Assembly (NCBI GenBank): GCA_963921825.1
Contig: OY997588.1
Location: 158,287,618 to 158,351,617, forward strand
DNA length: 64,000 nucleotides
Origin: Erodium maritimum
Taxonomy: Eukaryota > Streptophyta > Magnoliopsida > Geraniales > Geraniaceae
Direction of reading: 5' to 3'
Numbering within the stretch: the first letter of the stretch is position 1; the number at the start of each line of letters is the position of its first letter. Of the stretch, positions 26,501-40,500 are shown in pieces. The notes beneath the pieces are model-generated. The model saw only the letters and a program-made list of their open reading frames with translations. It ran no database searches and was not told the origin of the DNA. The position numbers and the translations under genes were made by a program.

Positions 26501-28335
26501 AAAAAGCAAGGTTGTTTCGCAATTTGTGCCCCTAAACAAACTCGAATTGGCCCCTCCTCCTGGCTACGGTTCTAGATACACACCATGGAGGTCCCTTGGT
26601 GTCCGGTGCTCAAAATAACGCATTTAGCTATGGCCATTTTTTCAATTAAAGGCTTATCGCCAACTCGAAAAAGCAAGATTGTTTCGCAATTTGGGCATCT
26701 AAACGAACCCGAATTGACCCCTCCTTCTGGCTACGGTCCTAGATATACACCATGATGCTCCCTTGGTGTCCGGGGCTCAAAATAACGCATTTAGCTTTTG
26801 GCCATTTTTTCACTTAAAGGCTTGTCGCCAACTCGAAAAAGTAAGGTTGTTTCGCAATTTGTGCCCCTAAACGAACTCGAATTGGCCCCTCCTCCTGGCT
26901 TCGGTCCTAGATACACACCATGGAGCTCCCTTGGTGTCCAGGGCTTAAAATAACGCATTTAGCTTTTGGCCATTTTTTCACTTAAAGGCTTGTCGCCAAC
27001 TCGAAAAGGCAAGGTTTGTTCGCAATTTGGGCATCTAAACGAACCCGAATTGACCCCTCATCCTGGCTACGGTCCTAGATACACACCATGAGGCTCTCTT
27101 GGTGTCCGGGGCTCAAAACAACGCATTTAACTTTTGGCCCTTTTTTCACTTAAAGGGTTGTCGCCAACTAGAAAAAGCAATGTTGTTTCGCAATTTGTGC
27201 CCCTAAACGAACTCGAATTGGCCACTCCTCTTGGCTACGGTCCTAGATACACACCATGAGGCTCCCTTGGTGTCCGGGGCTCAAAATTACGCATTTAGCT
27301 TTTGGCCATTTTTTCACTTAAACGCTTGTCGCCAACTGGAAAAAGCAAGGTTGTTTCGCAATTTGGGCATCTAAACAAACCCGAATTGACCCCTCCTCCT
27401 TGCTACGGTCCTAGATACGCACCATGAGGCTCCCTTATTGTCCGGGGCTCAAAATAACGCATTTATCTTTTGGCCATTTTTTCACTTAAAAGCTTGTCGC
27501 CAACTCGAAAAAGCAAGGTTGTTGCGCAATTTAGGCATTTAAACGAACCCGAATTGGCCTCTCCTCCTGGCTACGGTCCTAGATACACACCATGGAGGTC
27601 CCTTGGTGTCTAGCGCTCAAAATAACGCATTTGGCTATGGCTATTTTTTCACTTAAAGGCTTGTTGCCAACTCGAAAAAGCAAGGTTGTTTCGCAATTTG
27701 TGCCCCTAAACGAACTCGAATTGGCTCCTCCTCCTCGCTACGGTCCTAGATACACACCATGGAGCTCCCTTGGTGTCCGACGCTCAAAATAACGCATTTA
27801 TCTTTTGGACATTTTTTCACTTAATGGCTTGTCGTCAACTCGAAAAAGCAAAGTTGTTTCGCAATTTGTGCCCCTAAACGAACTCGAATTGGCCTCTCCT
27901 CCTGGCTACGGTCCTAGATACACTCCATTAAGCTCCCTTGGTATCCGGGGCTCAAAATAACGCATTTAGCTTTTGGCCATTTTTTCACTTAAAGGCTTGT
28001 CGCCAACTCGAAAAAGCAAGGTTGTTTCGCAATTTGGGCATCTAAACGAACACGAATTTTCCCCTCCTCCTGGCTACGGTCCTAGATACACACCATGAGG
28101 CTCCCTTGGTATCCAGGGCTCAAAATAACGCATTCAGGTTTTGGCCATTTTTTCACTTAAAGGTTGTCGCCAACTCGAAAAAGCAAGTTTGTTTCGCAAT
28201 TTGGGCATCTAAACGAAACCGAATTGACCCCTCCTCCTGGCTACCGTCCTAGATACACACATTGGAGCTCCCTGGGTTTCCGGGGCTCAAAATAACGCAT
28301 TTAGCTTTAGGCCATTTTTTCACTTAAAGGCTTGT
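23531..28335 (+). repeat. Satellite block B1: family B monomers
   Basis: About 28 monomers of 168 bp with family B wording: CACCATGGAGCTCCCTTGG or CACCATGAGGCTCCCTTGG, TTTTTTCACTTAAAGGCTTG, TCGCCAACTCGAAAAAGCAA and GTTGTTTCGCAATTTG. The junction with block A is abrupt and truncates a monomer at about 23,525-23,560. Single-base variation between neighbours is moderate. Confidence 0.95.
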
Positions 28336-29465
28336 CGGCCTCCTAAAATCGCAATTTTTTTGGGCAGTCTAGGCATGTAAACGAACCCCAATTGGCCCCT
28401 CCTCCTGGCTACGGTCTTATATAGGCACGACAGAGATCTTGTGAGGTCCTGGGCTCAAAATAATGGATTTAGATTTAGGCCATTTTTTCCCATATAGGCT
28501 TGTCGGCCTCCCAAAATCGCAAATTTTTGTGGGCAGTCTATTCATGTAAACGAACCCCAATTGGCCCCTCCTCCTGGCTACGGTCTTATATAGGCACGAT
28601 AGAGATCCTGTGAGGTCCGGGGCTCAAAATAATTCATTTAGCTTTAGGCCATTTTTTCCCAGACAGGCTTGTCGGCCTCCTAAAATCGCAATTTTTTTAG
28701 TCAATCTAGGCATGTAAACGAACCCTAATTCACCCCTCCTCCTGGCTACGGTCTTGTATAGGCACGATAGAGATCCAGTGAGGTCCGGGGCTCAAAATAA
28801 TTCATTTAGCTTTAGGCCATTTTTCCCATATAGGCTTGTCGGCTTCCCAAAATCGCATTTTTTTGGGCAATCTAGGCATGTAAACGAACCCCAATTGGCC
28901 TCTCTTCCTTGCTACGATCTTATATATTCACGATAGAGATCCTGTGAGGCCCGGGGCTCAAAATAGTGCGTTTAGCTTTAGGCCATTTTTTCCCATATAG
29001 GATTGTCGTCCTCCCAAAATCGCAAATTTTGGGGCAATCTAGGTATGTAAACGAACCCCAATTGGCCCCTCCTCCTGGAAAATGTCTTATATAGGAACGA
29101 TAGAGATCCTGTGATGTCCGGGGATTAAAATATCGAATTTACCTTTAGGCCATTTTTTCCCATATAGGCTTGTCGGCCTCCCAAAATCGCAAATTTTTGT
29201 GTGCAATCTAGGCATGTAAACGAACCCCAATTGGCCCCTCCACCTGGCTACGGTCTTATATATGCACGATAGAGATCCTGTGAGGTCTGGGGCACAAAAT
29301 AATGCATTTAGATTTAGGCCATTTTTTCCCATATAGGCTTGTCGGCCTCCAAAAATCGCAATGTTTTTGGGCAATCTAGGCATTTAAACGAACCCCAATT
29401 GGTCCCACCTCCTGACTACAGTCTTATATAGGCACGATAGAGATCTTGTGAGGTCCGGGGCACAA
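28336..29465 (+). repeat. Satellite block C1: isolated island of about seven family C monomers
   Basis: Family C wording is TATATAGGCACGATAGAGAT, CCCATATAGGCTTGTCGGCC, CTCCCAAAATCGCAA and GGGCAATCTAGGCATGTAAA. About seven such copies interrupt family B. The left border (28,300-28,338) is a mosaic monomer with a B start and a C end; the right border at about 29,465 switches back to B within the GCATTTAGCTTT segment. Confidence 0.9.
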
Positions 29466-31524
29466 AATTACGCATTTAGCTTTTGGCCAAATTTTTACTT
29501 AAACGCTTGTCGCCAACTCGAAAAGGCAAGGTTGTTTCGCAATTTGGGCATCTAAACAAACCCGAATTGACCCCTCCTCCTGGCTACGGTCCTAGATACA
29601 CACCATGAGGCTCCCTTGGTGTCCGGGGATCAAAATAACGCATTTAAGTTTTGGCCATTTTTTCACTTAAAGGCTTGTCGCCAACTCGAAAAAGAAAGGT
29701 TGTTTTGCAATTTGGGCATCTAAACGAACCATATTTGACCCCTCCTCCTGGCTACGGTCTTAGATACACACCATGGAGCTCCTTGTTGTCCGGGGCTCAA
29801 AATAACGCATTTAGGATTTGGCCATTTTTTCACTTAAAGGCTTGTCGCCAACTCGAAAAAGCAAGGTTGTTTCGCAATTTGTGCCCCTAAACGAACTCCA
29901 ATTGGACCCTCCTCCTGGATACGGTCCTAGATACACACCATGGAGCTCACTTGGTGTCCGGGACTCAAAATAACGCATTTAGCTTTTGGCCATTTTTTCA
30001 CTTAGTGGCTTGTCGCCAACTCGAAAAAGCAAAATTGTTTCGCAATTTGTGCCCCTAAACGAACTCGAATTGGCCCCTCCTCCTGGCTATGGTCCTAGAT
30101 ACACACCATTGAGCTCCCTTGGTTTCTGGGGCTCAAAATAACGCATTTAGCTTTTGGCCATTTTTTCACTTAAAGGCTTGTCGCTAACTCGAAAAAGCAA
30201 GGTTGTTTCGCAATTTGTGCATCTAAACGAACCCGAATTGGCCCATCCTCCTGGCTACGGTCCTAGATACACACCATGAGGGCCCCTTAGTGTCCAGGGC
30301 TCAAAATAACGCATTCAGGTTTTGGCAATTTTATCAGTTAAAGGCTTGTCGCCAACTCGAAAAAGCAAGGTTGTTTCGCAATTTGGGCATCTAAACGAAC
30401 CCGAATTGACCCCTCCTCCTGGCTACGTTCCTAGATACACAGCATGAGGCTCCCATCGTGTCTGGGGCTCAAAATAACGCATTTATCTTTTGGCCATTTT
30501 TTCACTTAAAGGTTTGTCGCCAACTCGAAAAAGCAAGGTTCTTTCGCAATTTGTGCCCCTAAATGAACTCGAATTGGACCCTCCTCCTGGCTACGGTCCT
30601 AGATACACACCATGGAGGTCCCTTGGTGTCCGGGGCTCAAAATAACTCGTTTAGCTATGGCCATTTTTTCACTTAAAGGCTTGTCGCCAACTCGAAAAAG
30701 CAAGGTTGTTTCGCAATTTGGGCATCCAAACGAACCAGAATTGACCCTCCTTCCTGGCTACGGTCCTAGATACACACCATGAGGCTCCCTTGGTGTCCGG
30801 GGCTCAAAATAACGCATTTAGGTTTTGGCCATTTTTTCACTTAAAGGCTTGTCGCCAACTCGAAAAAGCAAGGTTGTTTCGAAATTTGTGCCCATAAACA
30901 AACTCGAATTGGCACCTCCTCCTGGCTACGGACCTAGATACACACCATGGATCTCCCTTGGTGTCCGGGGCTTAAAATAACGCATTTAGCTTTTGGCCAT
31001 TTTTTCACTTAAAGGCTTGTCGCCAACTCGAAAAGGCAAGGTTTGTTCGCAATTTGGGCATCTAAACGAACCCGAATTGACCCCTCCTCCTGTCTACGGT
31101 CCTAGTTACACACCATGAGGCTCCCTTGGTGTCCGGGGCTCAAACTAATGCATTTAGCTTTTTGCTATTTTTTCACTTAAAGGCTTGTCGCCAACTCGAA
31201 AAAGCAAGGTTGTTTCGCAATTGGGGCATCTAAACGAACCCGAATTGACCCCTCCTCCTGGCTACGGTCCTAGATACACACCATGGAGCTCCCTTGGTGT
31301 CCGGGGCTCAAAATTACGCATTTAGCTTTTGCCCATTTTTTCACTTAAACGCTTGTCGCCAACTCGAAAAGGCAAGGTTCTTTCGCAATTTGGGCCCCTA
31401 AACGAACTCTAATTGGCCACTCCTCTTGGCTATGGTCCTAGATACACAGCATGAGGCTCCCTTGTTGTCCGGGGCTCAAAATAACGCATTTATCTTTTGG
31501 CCATTTTTTCACTTAAAGGCTTGT

Positions 31525-34500
31525 CGGCTTCCTAAAATCGCATTTTTTTTGGCAATCTAGGCATGTAAACGAACTCTAATTCGCCGCTCCTCCTGGCTAC
31601 GGTGCTAGATACACACCATGGAGGTCCCTTGGTGTCCGGGGCTCAAAATAACTCATTTAGTTATGGCCATTTTTTCACTTAAAGACTTGTCGCCAACTCG
31701 AAAAAGCAAGGTTGTTTCGCAATTTGGGCATCTAAACGAACCCGAATTGACCCCTCCTCCTGGCTACGGTCCTAGATACACACCATGAGGCTCCCCTTGT
31801 GTCCGGGGCTCAAAATAACGCATTTAGTTTTTGGCCATTTTTTCACTTAAAAGACTTGTCGCCAACTCGAAAAAGCAAGGTTGTTTCGCAATTTGTGCCC
31901 CTAAACGAACTCGAATTGGCCCCTCCTCCTGGCTACGGCCCTAGATACACACCATGGAGCTCCCTTGGTGTCCGGGGCTTAAAATAACGCATTTAGCTTT
32001 TGGCCATTTTTTCACTTAAAGGCTTGTCGCCAACTCGAAAAGGCAAGGTTTGTTCGCAATTTGGGCATCTAAACGAACCCGAATCGACCCCTCCTCCTGT
32101 CTACGGTCCTAGATACACACCATGAGGCTCTCTTGGTGTCCGGGGCTCAAAATAACGCATTTAACTTTTGGCCCTTTTTTCACTTAAAGGGTTGTCGCCA
32201 ACTAGAAAAAGCAATGTTGTTTCGCAATTTGTGCCCCTAAACGAACTCTAATTGGCCCCTCCTCCTGGCGACGGTCCTAGATACACACCATGGAGGTCCC
32301 TTGGTGTCTGGGGCTCAAAATAACGCATTTAGCTAGTGCCATTTTTTCACTTAAAGGCTTGTCGCCAACTCGAAAAAGCAAGGTTGTTTCGCAATTTGGG
32401 CATCTAATCTAACCCGAATTGATCCCTCCTCTTGGCTACGGTCCTAGATACACACCATGAGGCTCCCTTGGTGTCCGGGGCTCAAAATAACGTATTTAGC
32501 CTTTTGCCATTTTTTCACTTAAAGGCTTGTCGCCAACTCGAAAAATCAAGGTTGTTTCGCAATTTGGGCATCCAAACGAACCAGAATTGACCCTCCTTCC
32601 TGGCTACGGTCCTAGATACACACCATGAGGCTCCCTTGGTGTCCGGGGCTCAAAATAACGCATTTAGGTTTTGGCCATTTTTTCACTTAAAGGCTTGTCG
32701 CCAACTCGAAAAAGCAAGGTTGTTTCGAAATTTGTGCCCCTAAACGAACTCGAATTGGCCTCTCCTCCTGGCTACGTCCCTAGATACACACCATGGATCT
32801 CCCTTGGTGTCCGGGGCTTAGAATAACGCATTTAGCTTTTGGCCATTTTTTCACTTAAAGGCTTGTCGCCAACTCGAAAAGGCAAGGTTCTTTCGCAATT
32901 TCGGCCCCTAAACGAACTCGAATTGGCCACTCCTCTTGGCTATGGTCCTAGATACACAGCATGAGGCTCCCTTGTTGTCCGGGGCTCAAAATAACGCATT
33001 TAACTTTTGGCCATTTTTTCACTTAAAGGCTTGTCGGCTTCCTAAAATCGCAATTTTTTTTGGCAATCTAGGCATGTAAACGAACTCTAATTCGCCGCTC
33101 CTCCTGGCTACGGTGCTAGATACACACCATGGAGGTCCCTTGGTGTCCGTGGCTCAAAATAACTCATTTATGTATGGCCATTTTTTCACTTAAAGACTTG
33201 TCGCCAACTCGAAAAAGCAAGGTTGTTTTGCAATTTGGGCATCTAAACGAACCCGAATTGACCCCTCCTCCTGGCTACGGTCCTAGATACACACCATGAG
33301 GCTCCCCTTGTGTCCGGGGCTCAAAATAACACATTTAGTTTTTGGCCATTTTTTCACTTAAAAGACTTGTCGCCAACTCGAAAAAGCAAGGTTGTTTCGC
33401 AATTTGTGCCCCTAAACGAACTCGAATTGGCCCCTCCTCCTGGCTACGGCCCTAGATACACACCATGGAGCTCCCTTGGTGTCCGGGGCTTAAAATATCG
33501 CATTTAGCTTTTGGCCATTTTTTCACTTAAAGGCTTGTCGCCAACTCGAAAAGGCAAGGTTTGTTCGCAATTTGGGCATCTAAACGAACCCGAATCGGCC
33601 CCTCCTCCTGTCTACGGTCCTAGATACACACCTTGAGGCTCTCTTGGTGTCCGGGGCTCAAAATAACGCATTTAACTTTTGGCCCTTTTTTCACTTAAAG
33701 GGTTGTCGCCAACTAGAAAAAGCAATGTTGTTTCGCAATTTGTGCCCCTAAACGAACTCGAATTGGCCCCTCCTCCTGGCGACGGTCCTAGATACACACC
33801 ATGGAGGTCCCTTGGTGTCTGGGGCTCAAAATAACGCATTTAGCTAGTGCCATTTTTTCACTCAAAGGCTTGTCGCCAACTCGAAAAAGCAAGGTTGTTT
33901 CGCAATTTGGGCATCTAATCTAACCCGAATTGATCCCTCCTCTTGGCTACGGTCCTAGATACACACCATGAGGCTCCCTTGGTGCCGGGGCTCAAAATAA
34001 CGTATTTAGCTTTTTGCCATTTTTTCACTTAAAGGCTTGTCGCCAACTCGAAAAATCAAGGTTGTTTCGCAATTTGGGCATCCAAACGAACCAGAATTGA
34101 CCCTCCTTCCTGGCTACGGTCCTAGATACACACCATGAGGCTCCCTTGGTGTCTGGGGCTCAAAATAACGCATTTAGGTTTTGGCCATTTTTTCACTTAA
34201 AGGCTTGTCGCCAACTCGAAAAAGCAAGGTTGTTTCGCAATTTGTGCCCATAAACGAACTCGAATTGGCCCCTCCTCCTGGCTACGGACCTAGATACACA
34301 CCATGGATCTCCCTTGGTGTCCGGGGCTTAAAATAACGCATTTAGCTTTTGGCCATTTTTTCACTTAAAGGCTTGTCGCCAACTCGAAAAGGCAAGGTTT
34401 GTTCGCAATTTGGGCATCTAAACGAACCAGAATTGACCCTCCTTCCTGGCTACGGTCCTAGATACACACCATGAGGCTCCCTTGGTGTCCGGGGCTCAAA

Positions 34501-37500
34501 ATAACGCATTTAACTTTTGGCCATTTTTTCACTTAAAGGCTTGTCGCCAACTCGAAAAAGCAAGGTTGTTTCGCAATTGGGGCATCTAAACGAACCCGAA
34601 TTGACCCCTCCTCCTGGATACGGTCCTAGATACACACCATGGAGCTCCCTTGGTGTCCGGGGCTCAAAATTACGCATTTAGCTTTTGCCCATTTTTTCAC
34701 TTAAACGCTTGTCGCCAACTCGAAAAGGCAAGGTTCTTTCGCAATTTGGGCCCCTAAACGAACTCGAATTGGCCACTCCTCTTGGCTATGGTCCTAGATA
34801 CACAGCATGAGGCTCCCTTGTTGTCCGGGGCTCAAAATAACGCATTTATCTTTTGGCCATTTTTTCACTTAAAGGCTTGTCGGCTTCCTAAAATCGCAAT
34901 TTTTTTTGGCAATCTAGGCATGTAAACGAACTCTAATTCGCCGCTCCTCCTGGCTACGGTGCTAGATACACACCATGGAGGTCCCTTGGTGTCCGGGGCT
35001 CAAAATAACTCATTTAGCTATGGCCATTTTTTCACTTAAAGACTTGTCGCCAACTCGAAAAAGCAAGGTTGTTTCGCAATTTGGGCATCTAAACGAACCC
35101 GAATTGACCCCTCCTCCTGGCTACGGTCCTAGATACACACCATGAGGCTCCCCTTGTGTCCGGGGCTCAAAATAACGCATTTAGTTTTTGGCCATTTTTT
35201 CACTTAAAAGACTTGTCGCCAACTCGAAAAAGCAAGGTTGTTTCGCAATTTGTGCCCCTAAACGAACTCGAATTGGCCCCTCCTCCTTGCTACGTCCCTA
35301 GATACACACCATGGATCTCCCTTGGTGTCCGGGGCTTAAAATAACGCATTTAGCTTTTGGCCATTTTTTCACTTAAAGGTTTGTCGCCAACTCGAAAAGG
35401 CAAGGTTCTTTCGCAATTTGGGCCCCTAAACGAACTCGAATTGGCCACTCCTCTTGGCTATGGTCCTAGATACACAGCATGAGGCTCCCTTGTTGTCCGG
35501 GGCTCAAAATAACGCATTTATCTTTTGGCCATTTTTTCACTTAAAGGCTTGTCGGCTTCCTAAAATAGCAATTTTTTTTGGCAATCTAGGCATGTAAACG
35601 AACTCTAATTCGCCGCTCCTCCAGGCTACGGTGCTAGATACACACCATGGAGGTCCCTTGGTGTCCGGGGCTCAAAATAACTCATTTAGCTATGGCCATT
35701 TTTTCACTTAAAGATTTGTCGCCAACTCGAAAAAGCAAGGTTGTTTCGCAATTTGGGCATCTAAACGAACCCGAATTGACCCCTCCTCCTGGCTACGGTC
35801 CTAGATACACACCATGAGGCTCCCCTTGTGTCCGGGGCTCAAAATAACGCATTTAGTTTTTGGCCATTTTTTCACTTAAAAGACTTGTCGCCAACTCGAA
35901 AAAGCAAGGTTGTTTCGCAATTTGTGCCCCTAAACGAACTCGAATTGGCCCCTCCTCCTGGCTACGGCCCTAGATACACACCATGGAGCTCCCTTGGTGT
36001 CCGGGGCTTAAAATAATTCATTTAGCTTTTGGCCATTTTTTCACTTAAAGGCTTGTCGCCAACTCGAAAAGGCAAGGTTTGTTCGCAATTTGGGCATCTA
36101 AACGAACCCGAATCGGCCCCTCCTCCTGTCTACGGTCCTAGATACACACCATGAGGCTCTCTTGGTGTCCGGGGCTCAAAACAACGCATTTAACTTTTGG
36201 CCCTTTTTTCACTTAAAGGGTTGTCGCCAACTAGAAAAAGCAATGTTGTTTCGCAATTTGTGCCCCTAAACGAACTCGAATTGGCCCCTCCTCCTGGCGA
36301 CGGTCCTAGATACACACCATGGAGGTCCCTTGGTGTCTGGGGCTCAAAATAACGCATTTAGCTAGTGCCATTTTTTCACTTAAAGGCTTGTCGCCAACTC
36401 GAAAAAGCAAGGTTGTTTCGCAATTTGGGCATCTAATCTAACCCGAATTGATCCCTCCTCTTGGCTACGGTCCTAGATACACACCATGAGGCTCCCTTGG
36501 TGTCCGGGGCTCAAAATAACGTATTTAGCTTTTTGCCATTTTTTCACTTAAAGGCTTGTCGCAAACTCGAAAAATCAAGGTTGTTTCGCAATTTGGGCAT
36601 CCAAACGAACCAGAATTGACCCTCCTTCCCGGCTACGGTCCTAGATACACACCATGAGGCTCCCTTGGTGTCTGGGGCTCAAAATAACGCATTTAGGTTT
36701 TGGCCATTTTTTCACTTAAAGGCTTGTCGCCAACTCGAAAAAGCAAGGTTGTTTCGCAATTTGTGCCCATAAACGAAATCGAATTGGCCCCTCCTCCTGG
36801 CTACGGACCTAGATACACACCATAAATCTCCCTTGGTGTCCGGGGCTTAAAATAACGCATTTAGCTTTTGGCCATTTTTTCACTTAAAGGCTTGTCGCCA
36901 ACTCGAAAAGGCAAGGTTTGTTCGCAATTTGGGCATCTAAATGAACCCGAATTGACCCCTCCTCCTGTCTACGGTCCTAGTTACACACCATGAGGCTCCC
37001 TTGGTGTCCGGGGCTCAAAATAACGCATTTAACTTTTGGCCATTTTTTCACTTAAAGGCTTGTCGCCAACTCGAAAAAGCAAGGTTGTTTCGCAATTGGG
37101 GCATCTAAACGAACCCGAATTGACCCCTCCTCCTGGATACGGTCCTAGATACACACCATGGAGCTCCCTTGGTGTCCGGGGCTCAAAATTACGCATTTAG
37201 CTTTTGCCCATTTTTTCACTTAAACGCTTGTCGCCAACTCGAAAAGGCAAGGTTCTTCCGCAATTTGGGCCCCTAAACGAACTCGAATTGGCCACTCCTC
37301 TTGGCTATGGTCCTAGATACACAGCATGAGGCTCCCTTGTTGTCCGGGGCTCAAAATAACGCATTTATCTTTTGGCCATTTTTTCACTTAAAGGCTTGTC
37401 GGCTTCCTAAAATCGCAATTTTTTTTGGCAATCTAGGCATGTAAACGAACTCTAATTCGCCGCTCCTCCTGGCTACGGTGCTAGATACACACCATGGAGG

Positions 37501-40500
37501 TCCCTTGGTGTCCGGGGCTCAAAATAACTCATTTAGCTATGGCCATTTTTTCACTTAAAGACTTGTCGCCAACTCGAAAAAGCAAGGTTGTTTCGCAATT
37601 TGGGCATCTAAACGAACCCGAATTGACCCCTCCTCCTGGCTACGGTCCTAGATACACACCATGAGGCTCCCCTTGTGTCCGGGGCTCAAAATAACGCATT
37701 TAGTTTTTGGCCATTTTTTCACTTAAAAGACTTGTCGCCAACTCGAAAAAGCAAGGTTGTTTCGCAATTTGTGCCCCTAAACGAACTCGAATTGGCCCCT
37801 CCTCCTTGCTACGTCCCTAGATACACACCATGGATCTCCCTTGGTGTCCGGGGCTTAAAATAACGCATTTAGCTTTTGGCCATTTTTTCACTTAAAGGTT
37901 TGTCGCCAACTCGAAAAGGCAAGGTTCTTTCGCAATTTGGGCCCCTAAACGAACTCGAATTGGCCACTCCTCTTGGCTATGGTCCTAGATACACAGCATG
38001 AGGCTCCCTTGTTGTCCGGGGCTCAAAATAACGCATTTATCTTTTGGCCATTTTTTCACTTAAAGGCTTGTCGGCTTCCTAAAATAGCAATTTTTTTTGG
38101 CAATCTAGGCATGTAAACGAACTCTAATTCGCCGCTCCTCCAGGCTACGGTGCTAGATACACACCATGGAGGTCCCTTGGTGTCCGGGGCTCAAAATAAC
38201 TCATTTAGCTATGGCCATTTTTTCACTTAAAGATTTGTCGCCAACTCGAAAAAGCAAGGTTGTTTCGCAATTTGGGCATCTAAACGAACCCGAATTGACC
38301 CCTCCTCCTGGCTACGGTCCTAGATACACACCATGAGGCTCCCCTTGTGTCCGGGGCTCAAAATAACGCATTTAGTTTTTGGCCATTTTTTCACTTAAAA
38401 GACTTGTCGCCAACTCGAAAAAGCAAGGTTGTTTCGCAATTTGTGCCCCTAAACGAACTCGAATTGGCCCCTCCTCCTGGCTACGGCCCTAGATACACAC
38501 CATGGAGCTCCCTTGGTGTCCGGGGCTTAAAATAATTCATTTAGCTTTTGGCCATTTTTTCACTTAAAGGCTTGTCGCCAACTCGAAAAGGCAAGGTTTG
38601 TTCGCAATTTGGGCATCTAAACGAACCCGAATCGGCCCCTCCTCCTGTCTACGGTCCTAGATACACACCATGAGGCTCTCTTGGTGTCCGGGGCTCAAAA
38701 CAACGCATTTAACTTTTGGCCCTTTTTTCACTTAAAGGGTTGTCGCCAACTAGAAAAAGCAATGTTGTTTCGCAATTTGTGCCCCTAAACGAACTCGAAT
38801 TGGCCCCTCCTCCTGGCGACGGTCCTAGATACACACCATGGAGGTCCCTTGGTGTCTGGGGCTCAAAATAACGCATTTAGCTAGTGCCATTTTTTCACTT
38901 AAAGGCTTGTCGCCAACTCGAAAAAGCAAGGTTGTTTCGCAATTTGGGCATCTAATCTAACCCGAATTGATCCCTCCTCTTGGCTACGGTCCTAGATACA
39001 CACCATGAGGCTCCCTTGGTGTCCGGGGCTCAAAATAACGTATTTAGCTTTTTGCCATTTTTTCACTTAAAGGCTTGTCGCAAACTCGAAAAATCAAGGT
39101 TGTTTCGCAATTTGGGCATCCAAACGAACCAGAATTGACCCTCCTTCCCGGCTACGGTCCTAGATACACACCATGAGGCTCCCTTGGTGTCTGGGGCTCA
39201 AAATAACGCATTTAGGTTTTGGCCATTTTTTCACTTAAAGGCTTGTCGCCAACTCGAAAAAGCAAGGTTGTTTCGCAATTTGTGCCCATAAACGAAATCG
39301 AATTGGCCCCTCCTCCTGGCTACGGACCTAGATACACACCATAAATCTCCCTTGGTGTCCGGGGCTTAAAATAACGCATTTAGCTTTTGGCCATTTTTTC
39401 ACTTAAAGGCTTGTCGCCAACTCGAAAAGGCAAGGTTTGTTCGCAATTTGGGCATCTAAATGAACCCGAATTGACCCCTCCTCCTGTCTACGGTCCTAGT
39501 TACACACCATGAGGCTCCCTTGGTGTCCGGGGCTCAAAATAACGCATTTAACTTTTGGCCATTTTTTCACTTAAAGGCTTGTCGCCAACTCGAAAAAGCA
39601 AGGTTGTTTCGCAATTGGGGCATCTAAACGAACCCGAATTGACCCCTCCTCCTGGATACGGTCCTAGATACACACCATGGAGCTCCCTTGGTGTCCGGGG
39701 CTCAAAATTACGCATTTAGCTTTTGCCCATTTTTTCACTTAAACGCTTGTCGCCAACTCGAAAAGGCAAGGTTCTTCCGCAATTTGGGCCCCTAAACGAA
39801 CTCGAATTGGCCACTCCTCTTGGCTATGGTCCTAGATACACAGCATGAGGCTCCCTTGTTGTCCGGGGCTCAAAATAACGCATTTATCTTTTGGCCATTT
39901 TTTCACTTAAAGGCTTGTCGGCTTCCTAAAATCGCAATTTTTTTTGGCAATCTAGGCATGTAAACGAACTCTAATTCGCCGCTCCTCCTGGCTACGGTGC
40001 TAGATACACACCATGGAGGTCCCTTGGTGTCCGGGGCTCAAAATAACTCATTTAGCTATGGCCATTTTTTCACTTAAAGACTTGTCGCCAACTCGAAAAA
40101 GCAAGGTTGTTTCGCAATTTGGGCATCTAAACGAACCCGAATTGACCCCTCCTCCTGGCTACGGTCCTAGATACACACCATGAGGCTCCCCTTGTGTCCG
40201 GGGCTCAAAATAACGCATTTAGTTTTTGGCCATTTTTTCACTTAAAAGACTTGTCGCCAACTCGAAAAAGCAAGGTTGTATCGCAATTTGTGCCCCTAAA
40301 CGAACTCGAATTGGCCCCTCCTCCTGGCTACGGCCCTAGATACACACCATGGAGCTCCCTTGGTGTCCGGGGCTTAAAATAACGCATTTAGCTTTTGGCC
40401 ATTTTTTCACTTAAAGGCTTGTCGCCAACTCGAAAAGGCAAGGTTTGTTCGCAATTTGGGCATCTAAACGAACCCGAATCGACCCCTCCTCCTGTCTACG

